NCBI GenBank assembly: GCA_024281095.1
Contig: JAMXLJ010000078.1
Span: forward strand, 1-43,360
Reading direction: 5' to 3'
Source: Acidimicrobiia bacterium
GTDB lineage: Bacteria > Actinomycetota > Acidimicrobiia > IMCC26256 > JAMXLJ01
Length of the DNA: 43,360 bases
The notes under the pieces were generated by a model. The model was not told the origin of the DNA, made no database searches, and saw nothing but the letters and a program-made list of their open reading frames with translations. Shown piece by piece: positions 1 through 7,590 of the stretch. Made by a program: the position numbers and the translations under genes. How positions within the stretch are numbered: position 1 is the first letter of the stretch; each line of letters starts with the position of its first letter.

Positions 1-1128
1 CGGCTGAACGGTGCGCTTCGCGAGGTCGACATGGTGGCCCGGCTCGGCGGCGACGAGTTCGCCGTCTTCGCATGGGTCGGAGGCGAGAGCGACGCCGCGC
101 ACGTTGCGCGAGTCATCGGTGTGAGTCTCGACGAACCGTTCGAGCTCGACGAGGTCTCGGTGCAGATGCAGGCCAGCATCGGTGTGGCCCTCTACCCGCA
201 GCACGGTACCGACGCCGACACGCTGATCCAGCGCGCCGACGTCGCCATGTATCTCGCGAAGGGCAATCAAACCGGCTACCAGGTGTACAGCGCGGAACGC
301 GATCACAACACGACGCGGCGCCTTGCGCTGGCCAGTGAGCTGAAGCACGCGATCGACGGCGGCGAGCTCGTGCTCCACTTCCAACCCGTCGCGCAGGTCC
401 CGTCGGGTGACGTGAAAATGGTCGAGGGGCTCGTCCGCTGGCAGCATCCCGACCTCGGGCTCATCGCTCCCGACGAGTTCATTCCGCTCGCCGAGACGAC
501 GGGCCTGATCGAGCCGCTCACGCTACGCGTGCTCGAGGAAGGTCTGCGCCAGGCGGCTGAATGGCGCACCGCCGGGCGCGAGCTCGACGTCGCGATCAAC
601 ATCTCGGTGCGCAACCTCTACGAACCCGAGTTCGCGCGTCACGTCGCGGCCCGCCTGGAGCACTGGCAGCTTCCCCCTTCGTCGTTGCACCTCGAGATCA
701 CCGAGAGCATGTTGATGGCCGACCCGGTGCGCGCGGAGCCGGTGCTCGCGCAACTGCACGTCCTCGGTGTCGTGCTCGTGCTCGACGACTTCGGTACGGG
801 GTACTCGTCACTCGCTCGTCTGAAGCGTCTTCCCGTCAGCAAGATCAAGATCGACAAGTCCTTCGTGATGGGCATGTGCACCGACGAGAACGACGCCGCG
901 ATCGTGCGCTCCACGATCGAGCTCGCGCGCAGCCTCGGCCTGGCCGCGGTCGCGGAGGGTGTCGAGTCGGAACGGGCCTGGCTGATGCTGGCCGAGTTCG
1001 GGTGCCACGCGGCGCAGGGTTATTACCTGAGCCGCCCGGTGCCCGCAGCCAAGCTCGACCTCTGGCTCACGCAGCGTGGAGTTTCGGCGGCCGTCGAGCG
1101 CGAGCCGTTGCCCGCATCACGGGCGTAA
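1..1128 (+). CDS. GGDEF-EAL cyclic-di-GMP protein, 5' partial
   Basis: The reading frame is open from base 1, so the N-terminus lies outside the window. The visible part starts at the end of a diguanylate cyclase domain: GGDEF is at residues 16-20 of the visible frame, followed by the usual IGVALYP and ADVAMYLAK elements. A complete EAL phosphodiesterase domain follows. The metal and catalytic positions are present: the E of EGL (the family motif is EAL), N in NISVRNL, E in LEITES, DD in LDDFGTGYSS, K in KIKIDKSFV, E in AEGVES, and QGYYLSRP. The family makes and/or degrades the second messenger c-di-GMP. Both halves look catalytically intact here; the A-to-G change in EAL is conservative. No sensor domain is visible because the start is cut off. 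It reads toward the anti-sigma cluster, but the 60-base gap contains a candidate promoter, so co-transcription is uncertain. Confidence 0.93.
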   Translation, partial: RLNGALREVDMVARLGGDEFAVFAWVGGESDAAHVARVIGVSLDEPFELDEVSVQMQASIGVALYPQHGTDADTLIQRADVAMYLAKGNQTGYQVYSAERDHNTTRRLALASELKHAIDGGELVLHFQPVAQVPSGDVKMVEGLVRWQHPDLGLIAPDEFIPLAETTGLIEPLTLRVLEEGLRQAAEWRTAGRELDVAINISVRNLYEPEFARHVAARLEHWQLPPSSLHLEITESMLMADPVRAEPVLAQLHVLGVVLVLDDFGTGYSSLARLKRLPVSKIKIDKSFVMGMCTDENDAAIVRSTIELARSLGLAAVAEGVESERAWLMLAEFGCHAAQGYYLSRPVPAAKLDLWLTQRGVSAAVEREPLPASRA

Positions 1129-1174
1129 TCCGCCGGGAGAACGGGGAGCGCGCGGCCGGGTGCGCTGCGCTGAC

Positions 1175-1180
1175 TAAATT
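1175..1180 (+). promoter_or_regulatory. Candidate -10 hexamer for leaderless start at 1189
   Basis: TAAATT (preceded by TGAC) ends 8 bases before the GTG at 1189, the spacing expected when transcription starts at the start codon. It is an AT-rich spot in a GC-rich gap. No convincing -35 element is seen. Confidence 0.4.
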
Positions 1181-1188
1181 GTGCCCCC

Positions 1189-1611
1189 GTGCCGTCGCTG
1201 GACCTTGATGGCGGGCCGCAGAGCCCGCGCGACTGTCGACGCTTCGTCAACGAGACTGCGACCGTTTGGGGCGTCCGGGGCGACCAGCTCGACATCGCCC
1301 GGCTGCTCGCGACAGAGCTCGTCACGAACGCGATGCTGCACGGAGCGCCGCCGATCCGCATCTCGGCCCACCGCTCCAACGCGGTCGTCCGCATCGAGGT
1401 ATCCGACGCAAGTCCCCAGCTTCCGCTCCCGCGTCCGTTCGACGTCGAGGCTCCGACCGGACACGGCATCCTGCTCGTCGAACGGCTCGCGCGCCGATGG
1501 GGCGTCGAACCGGTCGACACCGGCAAGACCGTCTGGTTCGAGGTCATCGGGTCGACAACGGTGACCGCGCCGCAAGCCGCCGCGCTTCCGTCGCAGGCGA
1601 TCCAGGCGTGA
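1189..1611 (+). CDS. Anti-sigma factor kinase, RsbW/HATPase_c family
   Basis: A 140-residue GHKL-fold protein of the RsbW/SpoIIAB type. Such proteins bind a sigma factor and phosphorylate a STAS antagonist. Visible motifs are the N-box (ELVTNAMLHG, about residues 44-53) and the G2 box (GHGILLVERLARRWG, about 90-104). The G1 box reads SDASPQLP rather than DxGxG, so its nucleotide site may be weak. GTG at 1189 is chosen because it sits 8 bases after TAAATT and no Shine-Dalgarno sequence precedes it. The stop overlaps the next start (GTGA), so the two are translationally coupled. A STAS antagonist and a SpoIIE phosphatase within 900 bases complete a partner-switch set. The sigma-factor target is not in the window. 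Confidence 0.85.
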   Translation: MPSLDLDGGPQSPRDCRRFVNETATVWGVRGDQLDIARLLATELVTNAMLHGAPPIRISAHRSNAVVRIEVSDASPQLPLPRPFDVEAPTGHGILLVERLARRWGVEPVDTGKTVWFEVIGSTTVTAPQAAALPSQAIQA

Positions 1612-2078
1612 CCGGCGAGGGCGATCCGACGCAACTCCTCGACGTCACGCTGGTCAACCTCCCCGTCGAACAGTTTTGGCGCTCGCAGCAACACCATGAC
1701 GCGCTGCTTCGCGAATTTGCGCTCGTCGCCGTCGCCGTCGAGTCGGACCACGAGGCCGTTCCCGCTCGGCTGCTCGCACTCGTCCGACAGCTGACCGCGC
1801 GGTTCGGTCGCTTGTCGGCCGAGCCGGAGGCGCGCCTTCGCGACGCGATGGAGCAGGGCGTCGCGACCGTCGACCTCCGGTTCCAGGTGCCACCTGCCGC
1901 CAAGGACGCGGCAGTAAACCTCGGTCGCCTCCTCGACGAAGCCGACGAGTACTGCCGGCAGGGGGCGCTCCTCACCCTCGCCACGCCGCCCGACGTGCTC
2001 GCGTTCCGGCGGCGGTACCTCGCGGAGTTCGTCCGCCAGATCGGCGGGGCGCCGCCCCGTCCATGGGAGCGCCCGTGA
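1608..2078 (+). CDS. Uncharacterised protein coupled to the anti-sigma kinase
   Basis: A 156-residue soluble, mostly helical protein of no family I can name. The GTG start overlaps the stop of the kinase gene by four bases (GTGA), which fixes the start and implies co-translation. Notable stretches are VTLVNLPVEQFWRSQQHHDA near the N-terminus and LLTLATPPDVLAFRRRYLAEF near the C-terminus. There is no signal peptide, membrane segment or cysteine pair. Its position between a kinase and a STAS antagonist suggests an accessory part of the switch, for example an adaptor or sensor. That role is inferred from position only. Confidence 0.8.
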   Translation: MTGEGDPTQLLDVTLVNLPVEQFWRSQQHHDALLREFALVAVAVESDHEAVPARLLALVRQLTARFGRLSAEPEARLRDAMEQGVATVDLRFQVPPAAKDAAVNLGRLLDEADEYCRQGALLTLATPPDVLAFRRRYLAEFVRQIGGAPPRPWERP

Positions 2079-2081
2079 GCG

Positions 2082-2405
2082 TCAGCTCGCGGCGTAGCGG
2101 AACAGCGACGACACCCCCGCCACGTCGAGCACCTTCCGCACCTCGGCACTCGGCCGGACCTCGAGCGTGCCGTTCGACGCTCGCAGTCGTTGCGCAGCCT
2201 GGATGAGCACGCTCATGCCGATCGAGTCCATGAACGCGGTGGCGGTGAGGTCGACGATGCAGTCGCCGGGGTGGTCGCCGAACACCTCGCGGAGCGCGGC
2301 CCGCAACCGCGGCGAGGTGAGGAAGTCCAGCTCGCCCTCCACCCGGATCACGGGGACCGCCCCTTCCGGTGTCTCGACCTCGACGGAGAACGGTGGGTCG
2401 ACCAC
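2082..2405 (-). CDS. STAS-domain anti-sigma factor antagonist
   Basis: A 107-residue single STAS domain (RsbV/SpoIIAA type). The phosphorylation loop reads FMDSIGMSVL with the conserved DS, so it can accept phosphate from an RsbW-type kinase and lose it to a SpoIIE-type phosphatase. I chose GTG at 2405 because an AAGGTGG element lies just upstream on the minus strand. An upstream GTG at 2438 would add 11 residues that do not look like STAS sequence. The gene is convergent with the 1608-2078 gene, three bases apart, and divergent from the phosphatase at 2496. The 90-base gap at 2406-2495 must hold both promoters. Confidence 0.88.
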   Translation of the reverse strand: MVDPPFSVEVETPEGAVPVIRVEGELDFLTSPRLRAALREVFGDHPGDCIVDLTATAFMDSIGMSVLIQAAQRLRASNGTLEVRPSAEVRKVLDVAGVSSLFRYAAS

Positions 2406-2495
2406 GGTCCACCACCTTACCCATTGGCCCGGCCGCACACCCGCCGAGGCCGAGCGGTGTGTCCGTTGCCGCCGGCGTCACCCTTTGGTCGACTG

Positions 2496-4082
2496 ATGTC
2501 ATTGCGCGGCCGACTGCTCATGCTGCTGGTCGTGCCCCTGATCGTCGTCGCCGCGGGCGGCGGCGCAGGCGCGTCCGTTGTCGGCGCGCGCGATCGGCAG
2601 AACGCGGCGTTGCACACGCTCACGACCGCGCGGCTCCGGTCCGAGCAGCTCACAACGGCGTATGCCGAACAGTTCCAATCCTTGATCGCGTACTTCCTGA
2701 ATCCGACGGATCTCGTCCTGAATCCGTACAACCAGGCGCAGACCACCGCGACCCGGCTGACCCGGTCACTCCAAGGCGATCTGCGGGTCGCGCCCCGCGT
2801 GTTACCCGATCTCGACCGCATCGGGCGGCTCGCCGAATCGCTGCGCAGTCGAGCGATCGATCCCGCGCTCGCCTTGATGAAGGCGAACCGGCGGGACGAT
2901 GCCTTCCGTCTCGTATTGGCACCCGACGTCATGGCGCAGGCAAACCAGATACGCGACCTGCTGGCCAATCTGGGACGCGATATCGACCGCGAAGTCCGGC
3001 ACCACAACGCGGCGCGCAACAGCCTCAACGCCTGGCTCCTCGCGGACTCGATCGCGACGCTCGCCGCACTCCTCGCATGCCTGCTCGTCTCCGCGGCGCT
3101 CATCGATCGGTGGACCAAGCGTCCGATCGACAAGATCGCGGCGGCAGTGCGAGCGGTGCACGGCGGAGCGCTTGGTACCGAGGTGCCACCGGTCGGGCCA
3201 CCCGAGCTCGCCGCGCTCGGTCACGACGTCGACGAGATGCGGGCGCGGATCATCCGCGAACTGACCGAGAACATTCGCGCGCGCGAAGCATTGGAGCAGA
3301 ACGCATCGCTCGTCCTCGCCCTTCGGCGCCTGCTCGAGCCCACGCCGACCGGCGTCCCCGCGGGCTGGAAGGTCGCGACCGGTCTGCGACCGGCCGAAGG
3401 TCTCGTCGCGGGTGATTCCTACGACGTCGCGTTGCTCCCCAACGGCAACTTCGCGCTCGTGCTCGTCGACATTGCCGGGCACGGTGCGGTTTCCGCGGTG
3501 ACGTCGTTGCGGTGTCAGGAGCTGCTGGGCGTGGCCCTGGCAGACGGCCGCCAGCCCGGTGACGCGATCGCCTGGCTGCTGGAGCAAATGCGGGACCCGG
3601 GCGTCGAGCTCTTCTTCACCGCGTTCGTGGCGACGATCGACCCCGAGACCGGCCGGTGCTGTTACACGAACGCCGGTCACCCGTCGCCGCTGCTCGCCAC
3701 CGGCGACGGCGTCGTGACGCTGGACCCGAGCGGGCCCATTGTCGGGCCGATCCAGGCGACGTGGCACAGCGAGGAGACCGTGATCGAACCGGGACGCGCG
3801 CTTGCGATCTACACCGACGGGCTCACCGACCCCCGCCACAGCGACGAAGAGACCTCGGTGTTGCAAGAGGTGGCCAAACTGCTCGAGGACCCGTCGGTCG
3901 ACCCGGGCGAGATGGTCACGGCCGTGCTCGCAGGCCTCGAGAGCCGCAACGCGGGTCGCCTGCGCGACGACGTGACCCTTGTCGTGATCCAGCGCGGAGA
4001 AGGTGCGCGTCCCGGCACGGAAGGTAGCGGCGCGACGGACGCGACCGACGCGACCGACTCGGTGCGCACCATCAAGGCTTGA
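2496..4082 (+). CDS. Membrane-bound SpoIIE/PP2C serine phosphatase with HAMP domain
   Basis: A 528-residue membrane phosphatase expected to dephosphorylate a STAS antagonist and so activate a sigma factor. Order: TM helix at about 7-30; an extracellular helical sensor (about 31-178, four-helix-bundle/CHASE3-like); TM helix at about 179-203 (LATLAALLACLLV region); a HAMP linker beginning RWTKRPIDKI; a short coiled coil; and a SpoIIE domain from about residue 290. Metal-binding aspartates are present in VAGDSYD and VDIAGHG, followed by YTNAGHPSP, YTDGLTD and the terminal DDVTLVV. The frame is open far upstream, but ATG at 2496 is the first start that puts the signal-anchor helix at the N-terminus. 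The sensed signal cannot be told from sequence. Confidence 0.9.
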   Translation: MSLRGRLLMLLVVPLIVVAAGGGAGASVVGARDRQNAALHTLTTARLRSEQLTTAYAEQFQSLIAYFLNPTDLVLNPYNQAQTTATRLTRSLQGDLRVAPRVLPDLDRIGRLAESLRSRAIDPALALMKANRRDDAFRLVLAPDVMAQANQIRDLLANLGRDIDREVRHHNAARNSLNAWLLADSIATLAALLACLLVSAALIDRWTKRPIDKIAAAVRAVHGGALGTEVPPVGPPELAALGHDVDEMRARIIRELTENIRAREALEQNASLVLALRRLLEPTPTGVPAGWKVATGLRPAEGLVAGDSYDVALLPNGNFALVLVDIAGHGAVSAVTSLRCQELLGVALADGRQPGDAIAWLLEQMRDPGVELFFTAFVATIDPETGRCCYTNAGHPSPLLATGDGVVTLDPSGPIVGPIQATWHSEETVIEPGRALAIYTDGLTDPRHSDEETSVLQEVAKLLEDPSVDPGEMVTAVLAGLESRNAGRLRDDVTLVVIQRGEGARPGTEGSGATDATDATDSVRTIKA

Positions 4083-4089
4083 TCGATTC

Positions 4090-5019
4090 TCAGGCTCCGG
4101 CGCTGTCCGCGGGCCAGTTGTATTCCGTCCAGCCGGTTCCGGTGCGCCCGTCGTCGGTCTTGAACCGACACATCGCACGCGGGAAGCGTGCCTCACGGCC
4201 GTCGTCGGCGACGAGCAGCACTGGTGCGTGCGCGACCGGCTCAGTCGTGAAGCGCAGGCCGCCGATTCGCTGCCGGGCATCGACCGGAAGCTGCTCGCCG
4301 TCGAGCGAGACTTCACACTCGACGGCGCTCACGCGTTCCTGACCGGTGCCGGGCAGCGTCACGTACCCCTCCCGGAACAGGTCTGCACCCGTCAGCATGG
4401 ATCGCGCCGCGTGGAAGAACGTCCCGTCGTCGAGATGGCCGGCGGTCCAGTTCCACGGGAACAGCCACCAGTCGCGCACGCCCCACGAGTGGTCGCGCTG
4501 GCCGGGGCAGTCCACGTTCACGGTCTCGTCGCCGATGGTCACGTGCCCGGTGACCCACGCCGACTGCTCGTACCGCGTCGTGGCTTCGTAGGCGAACACG
4601 GGCCCCTGGCTGGCCCAGTCCAGCTCGACCCGGACCGCAACGGGATCGCCGTGGGCGCCATGGAACACCTGTGCCGGATCGCCGAAACGCGTGGCGCTGC
4701 CCTCGGCGACCACACGGCACCGCAGCAGCGGCTCGGGCATCTCGATCGCGATGCCGGCGCCGTCGCCGCCGACTTCGAGCGCGTCTTCGGCCGGGCACGC
4801 CAGCGAGTGGTCGCACAACGCGACGAGCGGCCGCTCCTGACCGACCAGGTACACCCACAGCCAGCTGCGCGCGAGGTTGGGATACACCCCGAGCCTCACG
4901 TATCCGCCGTACGACGTGTCGCTCGCGGCGAAGTCGAGATACCAGGACTCGCCCCACAGCGCTTCGGCACCGGCCGCGTGCCGACCTTCGTCAGCCGGCG
5001 TCACCTCGAACGCACCCAC
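4090..5019 (-). CDS. DUF7064/DUF7065-like (CrtC-like fold) protein
   Basis: A 309-residue cytosolic protein rich in W, Y and beta-strand sequence. The central motif GQRDHSWGVRDWW, with WNWTAGHLDDGTFFH after it, resembles the paired DUF7065/DUF7064 domains found in many actinobacterial proteins, which share a lipocalin-like fold with carotenoid hydratase CrtC and tocopherol-cyclase-like proteins. The usual inference is binding of a hydrophobic ligand, but the reaction is unknown. GTG at 5019 is supported by GGGGAGCGGC just upstream on the minus strand. The gene is convergent with the SpoIIE phosphatase gene, seven bases apart. Confidence 0.75.
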   Translation of the reverse strand: MGAFEVTPADEGRHAAGAEALWGESWYLDFAASDTSYGGYVRLGVYPNLARSWLWVYLVGQERPLVALCDHSLACPAEDALEVGGDGAGIAIEMPEPLLRCRVVAEGSATRFGDPAQVFHGAHGDPVAVRVELDWASQGPVFAYEATTRYEQSAWVTGHVTIGDETVNVDCPGQRDHSWGVRDWWLFPWNWTAGHLDDGTFFHAARSMLTGADLFREGYVTLPGTGQERVSAVECEVSLDGEQLPVDARQRIGGLRFTTEPVAHAPVLLVADDGREARFPRAMCRFKTDDGRTGTGWTEYNWPADSAGA

Positions 5020-5054
5020 CGCCGCTCCCCTGTCGTCGCTGACGCGAAGCTACC

Positions 5055-5348
5055 TCAGGGGTGCGATGGTGCCGGCGGGGCGCCGGCGACGTCGAACGCC
5101 ACCTGGTCGGCGTAGCACCACCACCAGTCCTCGCCCGGTTCGTACGACCGCACGATCGGATGCCCGCCGTCTCGGAAGTGGCCGGTCGCGTGCTTGTTCT
5201 TCGAGCTGTCGCAACAGCCGACGTGCCCGCAGGCCATGCACAACCTGAGGTGAACCCACGTGTCGCCGATCGCGAGGCACTCCTGACACCCCGTCGACGC
5301 CGGCGTGACATCGTGAATCGTGTCCAGATGGCTGCACGTCACCGGCAT
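5055..5348 (-). CDS. UBP-type zinc-finger protein
   Basis: A 97-residue protein made almost entirely of one UBP-type zinc finger (ZnF_UBP, PF02148). The ligand pattern is visible: C5/H7, CQEC at 21-24, CMACGHVGCC at 37-46, then HATGHF and GGHPIV. In eukaryotes this fold binds the ubiquitin C-terminus; bacteria lack ubiquitin and the role of the stand-alone bacterial form is unsettled. The start is firm: ATG at 5348 with GGAGG six bases upstream. The minus-strand neighbour 4090-5019 begins 36 bases downstream. Confidence 0.85.
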   Translation of the reverse strand: MPVTCSHLDTIHDVTPASTGCQECLAIGDTWVHLRLCMACGHVGCCDSSKNKHATGHFRDGGHPIVRSYEPGEDWWWCYADQVAFDVAGAPPAPSHP

Positions 5349-5405
5349 CGGCTGCCTCCACTCCCCGCGGGTTTCTGGGGACCTACAAGGCGTGCCGGGA
5401 GCCGC

Positions 5406-6251
5406 CTATTCCGCGGCACCGCCGGCTGGTTCGCGCCGCGGCGAGGGGGTCACGGAGGGTCGCGGTGAACGGGCGATCGCGAAGAGGCCGGGCGTCGCGT
5501 CGGTGATGTGGTCGGTCACCGAGAAGTGGCTGGCGTCGAGCCCCGAGCCCACGCCGTTCACCGCCGAACCGAGCAACCTGTACACGACGGGCAATGCGCG
5601 CGTGTAGCTCCACACGTACGCGCGCCGCGGGATCTTCTTGCGCAGGTCGAATCGGTCGAGGCGAAGGATGCGCTCACCACTTCGCCGGCGCTGGGCGAAG
5701 TCGGCCTTGATCGCGTCGTCACCTTCGAGACCGAACAGCTCGACATCCTCGAAGAACAACCGCAGCATCGACTCGAGCTGCTTCGGTTCGAACAGGTACA
5801 CGTGGAAGGGGTTCTCGAAGTCGGCCGGTGCGTTCGGTGTGATCACGAACACCGTGCCTCCCGTACGCGTCACACGTGCCAACTCCGCCACGTGCGCCTC
5901 CGGCGCGACGAAGTGCTCGATGATGTGCGAGGAGCACACCCAATCGATCGAGCGGTCGCGGAACCCGAGCCGTGCGCCGTCCATCGCGGCGAAGCGGACA
6001 TCGCCGCCCCGAGTCCCACCGGGACCCCACTCCGCACCCGCGGCGACGGCGGTGGCCGGGTCGTAGTCGGCGCCGATCACCGTGCGGCCGGCACCTGCGA
6101 GCCGTGCCGTCTCGTCGCCGACTCCACAACCGACGTCGAGGACGACGCCCCCGCCCAGCCGGTTGACGACCTCGCGGTACCCGGCGTCGTGAAACGCGAG
6201 CAACGAGTCAGGCGTGACGTCGCGCATCGGGCGCTCGCCGGTCAATTTCAC
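5406..6251 (-). CDS. Class I SAM-dependent methyltransferase
   Basis: A 281-residue methyltransferase. The SAM-binding motif I is VLDVGCGVGDET (about residues 38-49), followed by an acidic loop (IGADYDP), a motif around DWVCSSHIIEHF, and GGTVFVITPN. The fold matches Methyltransf_11-type enzymes; the substrate is unknown, though the neighbouring glycosyltransferase makes a sugar or lipid plausible. GTG at 6251 is chosen because GGAGGG lies eight bases upstream on the minus strand. An ATG eight codons in has no comparable site. It is divergent from the GT4 gene at 6383. Confidence 0.88.
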   Translation of the reverse strand: MKLTGERPMRDVTPDSLLAFHDAGYREVVNRLGGGVVLDVGCGVGDETARLAGAGRTVIGADYDPATAVAAGAEWGPGGTRGGDVRFAAMDGARLGFRDRSIDWVCSSHIIEHFVAPEAHVAELARVTRTGGTVFVITPNAPADFENPFHVYLFEPKQLESMLRLFFEDVELFGLEGDDAIKADFAQRRRSGERILRLDRFDLRKKIPRRAYVWSYTRALPVVYRLLGSAVNGVGSGLDASHFSVTDHITDATPGLFAIARSPRPSVTPSPRREPAGGAAE

Positions 6252-6341
6252 GGGTGCGACCCTCCGGTCTGGCGCTCGGAAAACTGGCCTCGCGTGATCG
6301 TGAACCGCGCGCTCACGCAAGGCGCGGTGCGTGGCGGCGCG

Positions 6342-6347
6342 TACACT
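6342..6347 (+). promoter_or_regulatory. Candidate -10 hexamer upstream of the GT4 gene
   Basis: TACACT lies 35 bases before the GTG at 6383 and fits the actinobacterial TANNNT pattern. No clear -35 box is seen, so confidence is low. Confidence 0.25.
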
Positions 6348-6382
6348 ACCCGGACCATTCGACGGAAGCGGAGCTGCACGTC

Positions 6383-7579
6383 GTGAGCCCGACCATCGGA
6401 CCGTCCGCCGCCGACATCGGCAAGCTGGGAGATCTCGCTGCGGAGTCAGGCCTGCACCGCGTGAGCATGCTCGCATGGCGCGACCTCGACGATCCCGAGG
6501 CCGGCGGTAGCGAGGTGCACGCGTCGACCGTCGCTCACTACTGGGCGGAAGCCGGCCTCGAGGTCACCATTCGCACGTCCTTCGCGGCCGGAGCGCCGCA
6601 GATGAGCTGGCGCGACGGGTACCGCGTCATCCGCAAGGCCGGTCGGTACATGGTCTTTCCGAGGGCGGCCTTCAGCGAGATGATGGGTTGGCACGGCGGC
6701 CGCGACGGGCTGGTCGAGATCTGGAACGGCATGCCGTTCTTCTCGCCGGTGTGGGCCCGCACACCGCACATCACCTTCCTGCATCACATTCACGGCGTGA
6801 TGTGGAACATGACGCTTCCGCCTCGACTCGCGAGCGCCGGTCGTTTCGTCGAGTCGCGTCTTGCGCCACCCCTGTACCACTGGACGCCCATCGTCACCCT
6901 GTCGGAGTCGTCGAAGCGCGAGCTCGTCGACGAGCTGCACTTCAAGTCGGGTCGCGTCACCGTCGTACCGCCCGGCATCGACCCGAAGTTCTCGCCGGGT
7001 GGCGGGCCCTCGGGGGATCCGCTCGTCGTCGCGGTCGGGCGCCTCGTTCCGGTCAAGCGGTTCGAGCTGTTGATCGACGCACTCGTCGACCTCAAAGACC
7101 GTTTCCCGAACCTCACCGCGGTCATCGTGGGCGAGGGATACGAGCGTGAGTCGCTCGAGGCGCAGTTGCGCGATGCACGCGCCGACGACTGGATCTCCTT
7201 GCCGGGTCACGTCACCGACGAGGAGCTGATCGATCTGTATCGCTCCGCGTGGGTGATCGCGAGTGCGTCGGCGCGTGAGGGCTGGGGCATGACCCTCACC
7301 GAAGCGGCCGCATGCGGCACGCCCGCGGTTGCGACGCGGATCGCCGGGCACGAGGACGCGGTGGTCGACGGTCGAACCGGCCTGCTCACGGCTGAGCGCC
7401 GAGAGGACCTCTCGGCGGCACTGGGTCGTGTTCTCGGCGACGAAGACCTGCGGGCACGGCTCTCGGGCGGCGCACGTGAGCACGCCGCCCGCTACACGTG
7501 GGGCGCGACCGCGCTCGGAACCCTCGAAGTTCTCGCGCGCGAAGCCATCCGCCTTCGCGGCCGCCGCTCCCCGCGTTAG
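6383..7579 (+). CDS. Glycosyltransferase family 4
   Basis: A 398-residue retaining GT-B glycosyltransferase. The N-terminal Rossmann half has the glycine-rich acceptor loop DPEAGGSEVHAS. The C-terminal half has the donor-binding sequence VVAVGRLVPVKRFELLIDAL and the EX7E motif in REGWGMTLTEAAACGTPAVA. It transfers a sugar from a nucleotide-sugar donor; acceptor and sugar are unknown. GTG at 6383 is preceded by GGAG with nine bases of spacing; frame-open sequence further upstream overlaps the divergent methyltransferase promoter region and is not used. It ends 11 bases before the convergent P-type ATPase gene. Confidence 0.9.
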   Translation: MSPTIGPSAADIGKLGDLAAESGLHRVSMLAWRDLDDPEAGGSEVHASTVAHYWAEAGLEVTIRTSFAAGAPQMSWRDGYRVIRKAGRYMVFPRAAFSEMMGWHGGRDGLVEIWNGMPFFSPVWARTPHITFLHHIHGVMWNMTLPPRLASAGRFVESRLAPPLYHWTPIVTLSESSKRELVDELHFKSGRVTVVPPGIDPKFSPGGGPSGDPLVVAVGRLVPVKRFELLIDALVDLKDRFPNLTAVIVGEGYERESLEAQLRDARADDWISLPGHVTDEELIDLYRSAWVIASASAREGWGMTLTEAAACGTPAVATRIAGHEDAVVDGRTGLLTAERREDLSAALGRVLGDEDLRARLSGGAREHAARYTWGATALGTLEVLAREAIRLRGRRSPR

Positions 7580-7590
7580 CCCGAGCAACC

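Noticed and set aside
2802-4316. 504-codon open frame on the minus strand
   Set aside because: It is antisense to the SpoIIE phosphatase and the end of the DUF7064-like gene, with low-complexity sequence and no motif.
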